Assembly (NCBI GenBank): GCA_964504335.1
Contig: CAZDET010000034.1
Coordinates: 1 to 53,419, forward strand
Source of the DNA: CAZDET01 sp964504335
Lineage (GTDB): Bacteria > Bacteroidota > Bacteroidia > Chitinophagales > Saprospiraceae
Length of the DNA stretch: 53,419 nt
Reading direction: 5' to 3'
Shown one piece after another: positions 33,253 to 41,758 of the stretch; position 1 is the stretch's first letter; the number at the start of each line of letters is the position of its first letter. Both the position numbers and the translations under genes were made by a program. The notes beneath the pieces were generated by a model that worked only from the letters and a program-made list of their open reading frames with translations, was not told the origin of the DNA and ran no database searches.

Positions 33253-33969
33253 TTACTGCTTTTTCAATTTTCCGGAGCCCAAGCTGTTGGACTGGACTTT
33301 GTTTGGATTACCGGAGTAGATCACATCGCCGCTGCCCACGATATTGGCATAAATGGATTCGGAAACGCTAATCTCGCAGTTTCCGGAGCCGGCGATGTTG
33401 GTTGTACAGCTGTTTACCTGGAGGTCAAACCCTTTTAGCTTGCCGGAGCCGGCGATGTTTACTTCGATTTGCTCGGCCGATCCGCTGAGATGCCCAGTCC
33501 CGGAAGCGGCGCTGTTGAACTCCAGGTCATCGGCCTCTACGTCCAGTTCGACATCGCCCGAAGCAGCGATATTTATCTTTAGGTCATCCAATCCTTTGAA
33601 GGGGGTTTCACCTTTGATATTGCCGGAAGAAGCGAGGGAGATCTCTTCTAGGTCGCTGAGGGTGATGTAGATATCTACCCGTTCGTAGTTGTACATACCC
33701 TTATCAAAACCAATTTCCCAGGTCCCTCCGCTGACATCGCTTTCGATGTTGTTCAATACATTTTCCTGCCCGACCATCCGCACGGATTGGGGTTGGCCTT
33801 GGCTCAGGTAGACGTTTGCATTTATTGCCAGGCCGATTCCATCGATTGAAGGTAAGTCGATGGTACGTTCAACACGGCCGCCTTCGCCTTCGAGTTGATT
33901 TTTTTGTGCCATGGTGCAGGATGCGCACACGAATAGCACGAAAAGGAGGTAGAAACTGTAGATTCGCAT
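33253..33969 (-). CDS. Secreted head-GIN domain protein (DUF2807-type)
   Basis: 238 aa. The N-terminus (MRIYSFYLLFVLFVCASCTM) is a signal sequence, possibly lipoprotein-type at C18 although the residue at -3 is Cys. Then about 35-238 is a right-handed beta-solenoid of roughly 20-residue turns, each marked by an (A/G)SG corner: ASSGNIKGE, AASGDVELD, AASGTGHLS, AGSGKLKG, AGSGNCEIS, VGSGDVIYSG, LGSGKLKK. This is the head-GIN/DUF2807 pattern, common in Bacteroidota envelope proteins of unknown role. The start at 33969 is taken because the longer reading would begin inside the divergent pyrophosphatase gene. Confidence 0.88.
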   Translation of the reverse strand: MRIYSFYLLFVLFVCASCTMAQKNQLEGEGGRVERTIDLPSIDGIGLAINANVYLSQGQPQSVRMVGQENVLNNIESDVSGGTWEIGFDKGMYNYERVDIYITLSDLEEISLASSGNIKGETPFKGLDDLKINIAASGDVELDVEADDLEFNSAASGTGHLSGSAEQIEVNIAGSGKLKGFDLQVNSCTTNIAGSGNCEISVSESIYANIVGSGDVIYSGNPNKVQSNSLGSGKLKKQ

Positions 33970-34012
33970 GAGTAAAGTTGGATTTTTTTTCAAAGACACT
34001 AAAAATTGAGCA

Positions 34013-34651
34013 GTGTTGCACCATCTAGTAAAACTTGCCAATCGGAAAGTCATCCTGTACATATTGGCCCCGTTGCTGCTGTTAGGATGCCAGTTGGGAG
34101 CCAACCAGCCGGTGGGAGATTTTCTGGCCTTGCCGACCTTCCGGGGGGATACCTTACAGGCAGTTATCGAAATCCCGGCTGGAACCAATCATAAAATTGA
34201 ATACGATAAAAACGGCAAGCGCTTCGTAAACGACACCCTCAACGGCAGTATCCGTATTATTGACTTTTTGCCCTATCCCGGAAACTACGGGTTTATCCCG
34301 TCTACCCTCATGGATGAGGCGCAGGGAGGAGACGGGGATGCGCTCGACATTCTGGTGATTGGAGAAACCGTACCGACAGGTACGGTAATGGCGGTAGAGC
34401 CAATTGCAACCTTGCTGCTGCGCGATAACGGAGAATTGGATACGAAGATCATTGCCGTGCCGAAGAATCCGGAACTGAAGGTGTTTCAGCCGAGTAATTT
34501 TCTCGATTTTATGCTTCACTACGACGCTGGGCGGCGGATGATTGAAGAGTGGTTTCTCAACTACAAAGGACCAAATCAGATGGAGTTGATTCGTTGGGAG
34601 GACGACCAGTATGCGCTATCGGAAATTCAAAAATGGCGCATCGCGCAATAA
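34013..34651 (+). CDS. Inorganic pyrophosphatase, family I, probable lipoprotein
   Basis: Hydrolyses PPi with Mg2+. The 212-aa chain starts with GTG, and carries a signal ending LAPLLLLGC (C26), so it is predicted to be membrane-anchored outside the cytoplasm, unusual for Ppa. Core motifs: YDKNGKRF, YPGNYGFIPST (88-98) and the metal-binding D107-G-D-A-L-D112, where the usual Pro is Ala. The GTG is chosen as there is no ATG before the hydrophobic segment. 43 nt from the divergent head-GIN start and 3 nt before the GNAT gene. A cytosolic family I or V enzyme may exist elsewhere. Confidence 0.85.
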   Translation: MLHHLVKLANRKVILYILAPLLLLGCQLGANQPVGDFLALPTFRGDTLQAVIEIPAGTNHKIEYDKNGKRFVNDTLNGSIRIIDFLPYPGNYGFIPSTLMDEAQGGDGDALDILVIGETVPTGTVMAVEPIATLLLRDNGELDTKIIAVPKNPELKVFQPSNFLDFMLHYDAGRRMIEEWFLNYKGPNQMELIRWEDDQYALSEIQKWRIAQ

Positions 34652-34654
34652 TTT

Positions 34655-35173
34655 ATGCCGCCGCCATTGCTCACCGATCGATTGCACTTGCGGCCGCCGA
34701 GTCCGGCGGATGAGGCCGAGTTTTTTCAGCTAAACACCGATACGAGGGTGCTGCGCTACATCAACGGCGGCCGGCCCATGTCGAAGAAAGAATCAACGGC
34801 CGATTTACAGCGCCGTTTGGCTACCGCTGATAAGCCCCTTGGGTACTGGGTTGTCGAATCGAAGGATACTGGTCAGTTTTACGGCTGGGCAGCGTTAAAG
34901 CAACTGGATCAGACAGAAAAAATCGAAATCGGATACCGGCTGCGGTACAGCGCCTGGGGGCGGGGCATAGCTACGGAAACCGCCACCAGGGTACTGGCCT
35001 ACGGCTTCGAGGTGATTCAATTGCCGTGTATTTGGGGCGTGGCCATGCCCGGTAACCTTGCTTCCCGCCGGGTATTGGAAAAAATCGGATTGCAGTACCG
35101 GGGCACGGGACGGTATTACAACACCTTATGCGCTAGTTATTGCATCGAAGCCAGCACGTACTTTAACGGCTGA
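34655..35173 (+). CDS. GNAT acetyltransferase, RimJ/RimL-like
   Basis: 172-aa N-acetyltransferase. RLHLRPPSPADEAEFFQLNT is the RimL-type opening; the acetyl-CoA site is YRLRYSAWGRGIATETATRV (GxGxAT at about 107-112), followed by GVAMPGNLASRRVLEKIGLQ, the region after motif A. Likely modifies ribosomal proteins or a small amine; target unknown. Starts 3 nt after the pyrophosphatase stop, and its last 11 nt overlap the convergent anti-sigma-like gene. Confidence 0.9.
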   Translation: MPPPLLTDRLHLRPPSPADEAEFFQLNTDTRVLRYINGGRPMSKKESTADLQRRLATADKPLGYWVVESKDTGQFYGWAALKQLDQTEKIEIGYRLRYSAWGRGIATETATRVLAYGFEVIQLPCIWGVAMPGNLASRRVLEKIGLQYRGTGRYYNTLCASYCIEASTYFNG

Positions 35174-35597
35174 TGTGGCCGGAATAATTGGGTACGATAG
35201 GATTGCTTCGGGCGATCAAGCGACGCTCCCGAGGACCTTCGTCGACGAATTTCAAGGGTTGCTTATCCTGCAGGGTGCGCACCGAGGCAACGAGGCGCAG
35301 CAGCGTGGTGGGAGGATGCACGGCATTCAGGTTGTCGGATTCTATCGCAAAATCAGTGGAACTGGCCATCAATTCAGAATCCCGGTTGGGCAGCACGTAA
35401 GAAATTACCACTAGCACGGCGGTGAGCAAGACCATCGCCGCAGCAATATTCCAAAAGCGCCAGATGGGGAAGCTCCGGCGTTGCCGGGAGCGATCCAGGC
35501 GGTGTTCCAACCGACTCCAGGTAGTGGGGGAGGGCGATTGCTTCAACTTGTGTTGATTCTCGCGGAATAATTTGTACAGATCGGGTTGCCGAGCCAT
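35163..35597 (-). CDS. Small single-pass membrane protein, likely anti-sigma partner
   Basis: Not a recognised named family. 144 aa: a cytoplasmic N-terminus of about 48 residues (LYKLFRENQHKLKQSPSPTT, WSRLEHRLDRSRQRR), one transmembrane helix (about 49-69, NIAAAMVLLTAVLVVISYVL), and a short periplasmic tail of about 75 residues. Position 31 nt after an ECF sigma gene, with this topology, is the usual arrangement of anti-sigma factors in Bacteroidota. No ZAS zinc motif (HxxxCxxC) is present. The role is inferred from context. Confidence 0.75.
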   Translation of the reverse strand: MARQPDLYKLFRENQHKLKQSPSPTTWSRLEHRLDRSRQRRSFPIWRFWNIAAAMVLLTAVLVVISYVLPNRDSELMASSTDFAIESDNLNAVHPPTTLLRLVASVRTLQDKQPLKFVDEGPRERRLIARSNPIVPNYSGHISR

Positions 35598-35628
35598 GGC
35601 GGTTAGGTTGAGGATGACAGATTAACAA

Positions 35629-36234
35629 TCAACGGCGTGCACGGATAGCGGGATGATCGATTTTTTCCAGTAATTCCTGCATGCGCCTGCGGGCAAGAAT
35701 CAATTGGCTTTTTGAGGTATTGATGCTAATGCCTAATTCGGCGGCTATTTCGCGGTGCTTGAAGCCTTCCAGCACGTAAAGGTTAAATACCGTTCGGTAG
35801 CCCAGGGGCAATTGATCGAGCAAGTCGAGAATGTCCTGTGCCTCCAGTTCGTCAGAAGCCTTGCTTCGAATGGGCAAATCTAACTGGGGGTTGATTTCGG
35901 CGGCTCCTTGCAGCGCGTGTCGCTTGCGCAGAAACATCAGGGATTCGTTGACGACAATACGGCGAATCCAACCTTCGAAGCTGCCGTTGCCGGCGTACTG
36001 GTGCAAATTGCTGAAGACTTTGTAGAAGGCCTCTACCAGAATATCCTCCGCGTCTTCGACGCGCCCCACGTAGCGCCTGGCAACTCCCAGCATAGTGGGG
36101 GCGTAGCGGTCGTAGAGTTGCTGCTGTGCACGGCGGTTACCGTCCTTACATGCCTCGATGAGTTGTTCTTCATTCACCTTTAACGGTATTGTTACCGCTT
36201 TCCGGTAGCCCACGGCAGGTCGATTGTTGATCAT
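35629..36234 (-). CDS. ECF-type RNA polymerase sigma factor
   Basis: 201 aa. Sigma region 2 spans about 25-95 (QQQLYDRYAPTMLGVARRYV, VEDAEDILVEAFYKVFSNLH, GSFEGWIRRIVVNESLMFLR), and region 4 about 130-190 (LLDQLPLGYRTVFNLYVLEG, then HREIAAELGISINTSKSQLI). Pairs with the membrane protein downstream. No CarH or other extra domain. What it responds to is not visible; the TRAP-type binding protein 82 nt upstream on the same strand may or may not be in the transcript. Confidence 0.93.
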   Translation of the reverse strand: MINNRPAVGYRKAVTIPLKVNEEQLIEACKDGNRRAQQQLYDRYAPTMLGVARRYVGRVEDAEDILVEAFYKVFSNLHQYAGNGSFEGWIRRIVVNESLMFLRKRHALQGAAEINPQLDLPIRSKASDELEAQDILDLLDQLPLGYRTVFNLYVLEGFKHREIAAELGISINTSKSQLILARRRMQELLEKIDHPAIRARR

Positions 36235-36316
36235 GTCCAGTCGGATAGCTGATAGTACGGATGCCTTTCATTCTGCAAGATGCGAACCACTGGCCAATTG
36301 GTGGATGACTCTAAAA

Positions 36317-37453
36317 TTAACCAATTGACCGGGGCTGTAGGGTCTGATAGTAGACCGCTTCGGTCATGGCCGACCAGGGGATGGCGCGCTTGCGGAATGC
36401 TTGCAGGCTCTCGTACACCCGGGCGGCGAAGGGATCCTGGCGGGCGAAGTCAGAAACAACGGCCTCGCTGGTGGCTCGCATTTGTTCTAAAACAGACGGG
36501 GAAAACGCGCGGATCTCCAATCCCTGGGTAGCGCGAATTTTTTCCAGATGCAGGGCGTTTTGAACTTCGAATGCGGAGAGTGTCCAGGAATTAAAATAGG
36601 CACAAGCCATTTCTACGATGGTCTGCAAATCTTTTGGAAGATCCTCGTAGGCTTCCTTATTCACAAAAAATTCGAAGGCCGTGCCGGGCTCGTGCCAGCC
36701 GGGATAGTAGTAGTAGCGAGAGATCTCGTGAAATCCCATTAAAAAATCGTGGTACGGGCCGATCCATTCCGTGGCATCGATCACGCCACGCTCCAGTCCG
36801 GTGTAAATTTCGCCGCCGGCCAATAGTACGGTGGAGCCGCCGAGGGTTTCGATTACCTTTCCGCCCAGGCCGGGCATGCGCATTTTAAGCCCCCGAAAAT
36901 CGTCGATGCTATCGATTGCGCGGTTGAACCAACCACCCATTTGCACGCCGGTATTTCCTCCGAGAAAGGGAACGAGGTTGTAATCGGCGTAGAGCTCGCG
37001 CCATAGCTCCATGCCTCCACCAGCCTGCAACCAGGCGTTGAATTGTTGGGCATTCAATCCAAAGGGGATGGAAGCAAAAAACTGGGCCGCCGGTGCTTTT
37101 CCCGCCCAGTAATACGAAGCGCCGCTGCCGATTTGTGCAGCGTTGGTGCGCACCGCATCGAACGACTCCAGGGCCGGCACGAGGGTTCCGCCACCGTATA
37201 CTTCAATTTGCAAGCGCCCATCTGACATGTCGCGGATCAGCTCCGCGAGCCGGTTGCAGCCCTCTCCGAGAATGGGGAAATTAGGTGGCCAGGTCGTCAC
37301 CATTTTCCAGCGATACGTTTTGCTGGATCGAATATTCGGACCGCCCTCCTGCGCCCGGCTTCGCTCGGAGCCCAGGATGGTTCGGAGAACGACCGGTAGT
37401 GAAACAGTGCCCAGGGCAAGGGCTTTGAAAAACGCTTTTCTGGAAATGGGCAT
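36317..37453 (-). CDS. TRAP transporter substrate-binding protein (DctP family), orphan
   Basis: Exported solute-binding protein of 378 aa. The signal resembles a Tat leader (SRKAFFKALALG), with RK instead of RR. The mature protein is DctP-like: WKMVTTWPPNFPILGEGCNR, LVPALESFDAVRTNAAQIGS, LKMRMPGLGGKVIETLGGST, and GLERGVIDATEWIGPYHDFL. This resembles the branch annotated for mannitol/chloroaromatic compounds and alpha-keto acids. No membrane subunits DctQ or DctM lie in this window. The ATG is immediately preceded by a hexamer repeat tract. Confidence 0.9.
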   Translation of the reverse strand: MPISRKAFFKALALGTVSLPVVLRTILGSERSRAQEGGPNIRSSKTYRWKMVTTWPPNFPILGEGCNRLAELIRDMSDGRLQIEVYGGGTLVPALESFDAVRTNAAQIGSGASYYWAGKAPAAQFFASIPFGLNAQQFNAWLQAGGGMELWRELYADYNLVPFLGGNTGVQMGGWFNRAIDSIDDFRGLKMRMPGLGGKVIETLGGSTVLLAGGEIYTGLERGVIDATEWIGPYHDFLMGFHEISRYYYYPGWHEPGTAFEFFVNKEAYEDLPKDLQTIVEMACAYFNSWTLSAFEVQNALHLEKIRATQGLEIRAFSPSVLEQMRATSEAVVSDFARQDPFAARVYESLQAFRKRAIPWSAMTEAVYYQTLQPRSIG

Positions 37454-37455
37454 TT

Positions 37456-37497
37456 GAGATTGAGGTTGAGATTAAGGCTAAGGTACAGGTTGAAGAG
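37456..37497. repeat. Hexamer-like CTYARY tract abutting the TRAP binding-protein start
   Basis: Read on the minus strand: CTTAGC, CTTAAT, CTCAAC, CTCAAT, CTCAA, then the ATG within 2 nt. Preceded by CAACCTGTAC. A low-complexity pyrimidine-rich leader with no purine-rich ribosome site. Confidence 0.65.
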
Positions 37498-37599
37498 GAA
37501 AATGGGAGGTAGTAGTAAATGATTTGAGCCCTGTAACTTAAACAACATACAATTTGTTGGGAAATTATCTCTCAATCATAGCCTTAATCTATCCACTTC

Positions 37600-38640
37600 A
37601 TGTCATCCTCCTTCCAAAAGGGGCGGGGCGCTCAGCTCAACACCCCCAACCCTTACGAGCATACGCACTACGATCAGCTTCCGGAGGAGGCCCTGGCCCG
37701 GCGTACGGAATACATAAAGGTGCATCCGAAAACCATTCTCAATAAAATCACCAGTCCGGATATTCCGGCAGATTGGGGGTTGAATCCCTATCAGGGCTGT
37801 GAGCACGGTTGTGTGTATTGCTATGCACGTACTACGCATCCGTATTGGGGATACAGCGCCGGACTTGATTTTGAGACCAAAATTTTGATCAAGGAAAATG
37901 CACCCACATTGCTGGAGGTGGCCTTGCGGAAACCCGGATGGCAAGCGGCGCCGGTTATGATGGCGGGTAACACGGATATATACCAACCTGCTGAACAGCA
38001 ATTCGGAATTACGCGCCGACTATTAGACGTTTTTTGGAAATACCGGCATCCGGTGGGGCTCATCACCAAGAATAGTCTCGTACTGCGGGATATCGATTTG
38101 CTCCGGCAGCTGGCCGCAGAGCGACTGGCATGTGTCACTATTTCTCTGACTACCCTGCAGGAGGAGGTGCGGCGGTATCTGGAGCCACGCACGGCAAGCG
38201 TTGAAAAGCGCCTGCAAACGATAGAAACCCTAACCGATGCCGGCGTACCCGTGAATGTACTGATGGCCCCCATCATTCCCGGACTAACCGATCACGAAAT
38301 GCTGGCCATGGCCAAGGCCGCGGCGGATCGTGGCGCGCGATCAATTGGGTATACCGTAGTTCGCCTAAATGGTGACGTGGCCACTATTTTCGAACACTGG
38401 GTGCGACAAGTATACCCTGATCGAGCCGATCGTATTCTCAACCGCATCCGCGATTGCCGGGGTGGGCAGCTGGGAGAGAAGCGTTTTGGCGTTCGGCATC
38501 GGGGGGAAGGAAGCATTGCCGAAATGATCAACCAGCAGTTCCAGCTGGCCCGGAAGCGCTTTTTCAAGGACCGTACTATACCGGAATACAACCTCGATCT
38601 GCACGCTAGCTACAAGGACGGTCAATTGCGATTGTTTTGA
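37600..38640 (+). CDS. PA0069-family radical SAM protein
   Basis: Radical-SAM [4Fe-4S] enzyme of unknown reaction. 346 aa with the cluster motif at C67, C71, C74 (NPYQGCEHGCVYCYARTTHP), a family-specific GYSAGLDFETKILIKENAP, MAGNTDIYQPAEQQFGITR, and LMAPIIPGLTDHEMLAMAKA. RTEYIKVHPKTILNKITSPD before the cluster is also characteristic of this family, whose members contain a SPL-like barrel but are not spore photoproduct lyase. Monocistronic, with 71 nt before the M28 peptidase gene. Confidence 0.93.
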   Translation: MSSSFQKGRGAQLNTPNPYEHTHYDQLPEEALARRTEYIKVHPKTILNKITSPDIPADWGLNPYQGCEHGCVYCYARTTHPYWGYSAGLDFETKILIKENAPTLLEVALRKPGWQAAPVMMAGNTDIYQPAEQQFGITRRLLDVFWKYRHPVGLITKNSLVLRDIDLLRQLAAERLACVTISLTTLQEEVRRYLEPRTASVEKRLQTIETLTDAGVPVNVLMAPIIPGLTDHEMLAMAKAAADRGARSIGYTVVRLNGDVATIFEHWVRQVYPDRADRILNRIRDCRGGQLGEKRFGVRHRGEGSIAEMINQQFQLARKRFFKDRTIPEYNLDLHASYKDGQLRLF

Positions 38641-38684
38641 ACGGACCATACAACGCATTGTTAGCGATTGTATCTTTTATGTAC

Positions 38685-38692
38685 TAGCTTTG
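38685..38692 (+). promoter_or_regulatory. Candidate -7 element for the M28 peptidase-ABC operon
   Basis: TAGCTTTG is an exact TAnnTTTG match, 19 nt before the start codon. No TTG is present at 19-21 nt upstream (closest spacings 14 and 24), so it rests on the -7 alone. Confidence 0.35.
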
Positions 38693-38711
38693 CCCATAGT
38701 AATACAATCTA

Positions 38712-39737
38712 ATGAAGGTGTCGATCAACAGCCGTTTTTCCCTACCCAATGTGCTGCTTATACTGTTTATAATATCAAGCTGGATGGGATGTGAAGAGGA
38801 ACCCAAATCCGTTGAGCAAGAGCAGCCGAAGCCTGTTGCGGTCAAGGTGCCGCCGTTCGACCGGGATTCGGCGTTCGCCTACGTGGAAAAGCAACTCAGC
38901 TTCGGGCCGCGCGTGCCCAATACCCCTGGGCATACCGCCGCCAAGGAGTGGTTCGTGCAAACGCTGGAACGGTTTGGCCTCAGTGTGCAGGAGCAGAATT
39001 TTACGGCCACTGACTACTGGGGTAAAACCATCAACGGTACGAACATCATTGCCCAGTATCAACCCCAACAATCCCGACGCTTATTGTTGGCGGCGCACTG
39101 GGATAGCCGGCAAATCGCCGACTCGCCCCTTACGCAGGAGCGCCAGGACGAAGCGATTCCCGGAGCCGACGATGGGGGAAGCGGCGTGGCAGTACTGCTG
39201 GAAGTGGCCCGGCAGTTGCAGGCCAATCCGGTGGGGATCGGTGTGGATATCATCCTGTTTGACGCCGAAGATCAAGGTGAGCCCTTCGAAGTACAAGAAC
39301 AACAACAAGAGCAAATCTGGTGGTGCCTGGGCTCCCAGCACTGGTCGAAGAATCCCCATTCCACCAATTTTGAATACGGCGTTTTACTCGATATGGTGGG
39401 TGCCAAAAATGCGCGCTTCGCCAAAGAAGGATATAGCCGGCAATTTGCCGGACAGGTTGTCAATAAGGTGTGGAAGCTGGCCCGACAGATGAGTTTGAGC
39501 AACTACTTCGTCGACCAAAATGCCGGCGGGGTCACCGACGATCATATATTCGTGAATTCTCAGGCTGGCATTCCAATGATTGATATCATCAATTTACAGG
39601 AATCGGGGAAAACATCCTTCGGCGACCATTGGCATACCCATCAGGACGACTTGTCCGTCATCGACCCCCGCACCTTGGGTGCGGTCGGGCAGTTGGTCCT
39701 GGCGTTGATTTACCGAGAGGCGGCCGGAACTATTTGA
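38712..39737 (+). CDS. M28-family zinc peptidase / glutaminyl cyclase-like lipoprotein
   Basis: 341 aa with a lipobox-like SWMGC (C27). The M28 di-zinc site is complete: H129 and D131 (AAHWDSR), D154 (GADDGGSG), E186 (LFDAEDQG), a later Asp in VLLDMVGAKN and His in WHTHQDD (307-313). It resembles secreted glutaminyl-peptide cyclotransferases as well as aminopeptidases; a CLGSQHW segment and single-domain layout lean towards the QC-like group. The ABC transporter ATPase ATG follows 2 nt after the stop, so peptidase, ATPase and permease form one operon. Confidence 0.88.
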   Translation: MKVSINSRFSLPNVLLILFIISSWMGCEEEPKSVEQEQPKPVAVKVPPFDRDSAFAYVEKQLSFGPRVPNTPGHTAAKEWFVQTLERFGLSVQEQNFTATDYWGKTINGTNIIAQYQPQQSRRLLLAAHWDSRQIADSPLTQERQDEAIPGADDGGSGVAVLLEVARQLQANPVGIGVDIILFDAEDQGEPFEVQEQQQEQIWWCLGSQHWSKNPHSTNFEYGVLLDMVGAKNARFAKEGYSRQFAGQVVNKVWKLARQMSLSNYFVDQNAGGVTDDHIFVNSQAGIPMIDIINLQESGKTSFGDHWHTHQDDLSVIDPRTLGAVGQLVLALIYREAAGTI

Positions 39738-39739
39738 CC

Positions 39740-40393
39740 ATGCTACGAACGACGAACCTTACCTACCGTTACCCCAACGGCCCGGAGTTGCACTTTCCCG
39801 ATTTGGAGTGTGCCGATGGTTCCCATTGGCTGATGATAGGCGCATCGGGTAGCGGCAAAACTACTTATTTACAATTGCTAGGGGGGCTGCGCAGGCCCCA
39901 CGGCGGTCAGATTGAACTGCGGGATACGGTGCTCAATCAATTGTCGAATGCGGCCCTGGATCGATTTCGCGGTCAGCACATTGGCATTGTATTTCAGCAG
40001 CCGCACTTCGTACGGTCCCTGTCTGTTGAAGAAAACCTACTGCTGGCGCAAAAGCTGTCTGGCCGCTCCACCGACCGCAAGCACGCAAATGCGCTGCTCG
40101 ACCGGCTGCAGTTGGCTGACAAACACCAATCCCGGCCCTGGGAACTGAGCGTCGGGGAGCAGCAGCGCGCAGCCATCGCGCTGGCACTCGTTAATCAGCC
40201 CTCGCTCATCCTGGCGGATGAACCAACTTCCGCGCTCGACGATTACAATGCCGACCGCGTGTTGCAACTGCTGCAAGAGCAAGCCGCTTCAGTAAACGCG
40301 ATACTACTGATCATTACCCACGACATTCGCTTGAAGGAGCGCATTTCCAACTTCGTCGAACTGGCGCACCCCGCCCACAACTCCCTGCTATGA
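39740..40393 (+). CDS. ABC transporter ATP-binding protein (LolD/MacB type)
   Basis: 217-aa ABC ATPase. Walker A GASGSGKTTYLQLLGG (about 36-51), Q-loop FQQPHFVRSLSVEENLLLAQ, signature LSVGEQQRAAIALALVNQP (LSVGE, not LSGGQ), Walker B LILADEPTSALDD and H-loop ITHD. Start is taken at 39740, since an upstream start would run through the peptidase gene. The permease ATG overlaps its stop (ATGA). Belongs to the type VII/FtsX-partner group used in lipoprotein sorting or mechanotransmission. Confidence 0.93.
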   Translation: MLRTTNLTYRYPNGPELHFPDLECADGSHWLMIGASGSGKTTYLQLLGGLRRPHGGQIELRDTVLNQLSNAALDRFRGQHIGIVFQQPHFVRSLSVEENLLLAQKLSGRSTDRKHANALLDRLQLADKHQSRPWELSVGEQQRAAIALALVNQPSLILADEPTSALDDYNADRVLQLLQEQAASVNAILLIITHDIRLKERISNFVELAHPAHNSLL

Positions 40394-41661
40394 ACCTGCT
40401 GCGATTGGCCTGGAAGAACATCCTGTACAAGCCGCTGAGCACGTTGCTGAGTCTGTTGCTATTCGGGCTGGGTATCGGTCTTGTTTCTCTCCTATTGTTG
40501 CTGGAATCCCAACTTCAAAAAAACTTCGAAAACAACCTGGCCGGAATCGATCTGGTGATCGGAGCCAAGGGCAGCCCGCTGCAGTTGATTCTGAGCAGCA
40601 TGTACCACATCGATACACCCACGGGGAATGTATCTATCGAGGAGGTTCGACCCTTTCTCAATCCGAATCATCCCATCATCAAGCAAGCGGTGCCGCTTTC
40701 TATGGGAGACTCGTACCAGGGTTACCGGATTGTGGGTACCACTCAGGAGTTATTGGACCTATACGAAGTGTCTCTCGCTGAGGGAGATCTCTGGAAGCGC
40801 AACCTCGATGTAACGGTTGGAGCCGCCGTTGCCGAAGCGCTGGACTTGCGGGTAGGAGATACGTTTCAAAGCTCCCACGGCTACGTCGAAGATGAGGATT
40901 TGACCCACGAGGACGCTGCTGCCTTCACCGTAGTGGGCATTCTGGCGGCCAGTGGCACGGTCGTAGATCAACTTCTACTCACCACTCCGCAAAGCTTCTG
41001 GCTGGTGCACGAAGGTCATGAAGATCACGATCACGACCACGGCGATCACGACCACGCCGATCACGACGAAGAGCTTCGCACAGTGCCATCGCCGCTGAGG
41101 GAGGAGGACGGCGATCGGGAAATCACGTCGCTCTTGCTGACCTTCAAGGGGCAAAATTTTCAGGCTTTGAACATGCAACGCGGGATCAATGACAACACCG
41201 ATCTGCAGGCTGCTACCCCGGCCATCGAAATCACGCGGTTGTTTAATCTATTCGATACCGGGGAGCGGGCGTTGCGCATCCTGGCAATAGTCATCATAAT
41301 TGTATCTGCGCTCAGCGTTTTCATTTCATTGTACGCATCCCTGCGCGATCGATCCTACGAGTTGGCACTCATGCGCGTAAAGGGCGCACGCCCTGCCTAT
41401 CTCGCCCTGCTCATCATGGCGGAGGGTGTCCTGTTGGCGTTTCTGGGGTTCTTGCTGGGGCTGCTCCTCAGCCACGGTGGAATGGAACTATTGGCCCAGC
41501 TAGCTGAGAAAAACTACCGCTATTCGCTCACCGGATGGCAATTCCTGCCTGCCGAATGGATTCTGCTCCTCGGAGCGCTGGTGATCGGACTGGTGGCGGC
41601 CATTATTCCAGCCATTCGAGCATCGCAAACGGATATCGCCAACACGCTGACCCGCCGATAG
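40390..41661 (+). CDS. FtsX/MacB-type ABC permease with His-rich loop
   Basis: 423 aa: an N-terminal helix (about 18-40), large periplasmic domain (about 45-290), then three helices (about 300-325, 345-375, 390-415) ending RASQTDIANTLTRR. The segment LAGIDLVIGAKGSPLQLILS with SSMYHIDTPTGN is characteristic of a subgroup of these permeases; I associate it with ZrgBC-type zinc-regulated transporters of Gammaproteobacteria (inference). H207-H225 in the periplasmic domain has 8 His among 19 residues, with Asp and Glu between, a probable metal-binding loop. Operon with the ATPase and a zinc-site peptidase. Confidence 0.9.
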   Translation: MNLLRLAWKNILYKPLSTLLSLLLFGLGIGLVSLLLLLESQLQKNFENNLAGIDLVIGAKGSPLQLILSSMYHIDTPTGNVSIEEVRPFLNPNHPIIKQAVPLSMGDSYQGYRIVGTTQELLDLYEVSLAEGDLWKRNLDVTVGAAVAEALDLRVGDTFQSSHGYVEDEDLTHEDAAAFTVVGILAASGTVVDQLLLTTPQSFWLVHEGHEDHDHDHGDHDHADHDEELRTVPSPLREEDGDREITSLLLTFKGQNFQALNMQRGINDNTDLQAATPAIEITRLFNLFDTGERALRILAIVIIIVSALSVFISLYASLRDRSYELALMRVKGARPAYLALLIMAEGVLLAFLGFLLGLLLSHGGMELLAQLAEKNYRYSLTGWQFLPAEWILLLGALVIGLVAAIIPAIRASQTDIANTLTRR

Positions 41662-41758
41662 GCAAAACAATCTTACTACATCGGCATTAATACTGGACCG
41701 ATCCACTTTCGAACCAGCATATTCTGGCTGGTGCTCAATCTCGTATCAGAACATCAAT

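Noticed and set aside
37600..38640. Spore photoproduct lyase
   Set aside because: The CxxxCxxC cluster and flanking motifs match the PA0069 family, and Bacteroidota do not form spores.
41713..41732. Hairpin ACCAGC/GCTGGT before the photolyase as a terminator of the ABC operon
   Set aside because: Only 6 bp with an 8-nt loop and no T-run after it; too weak to call.
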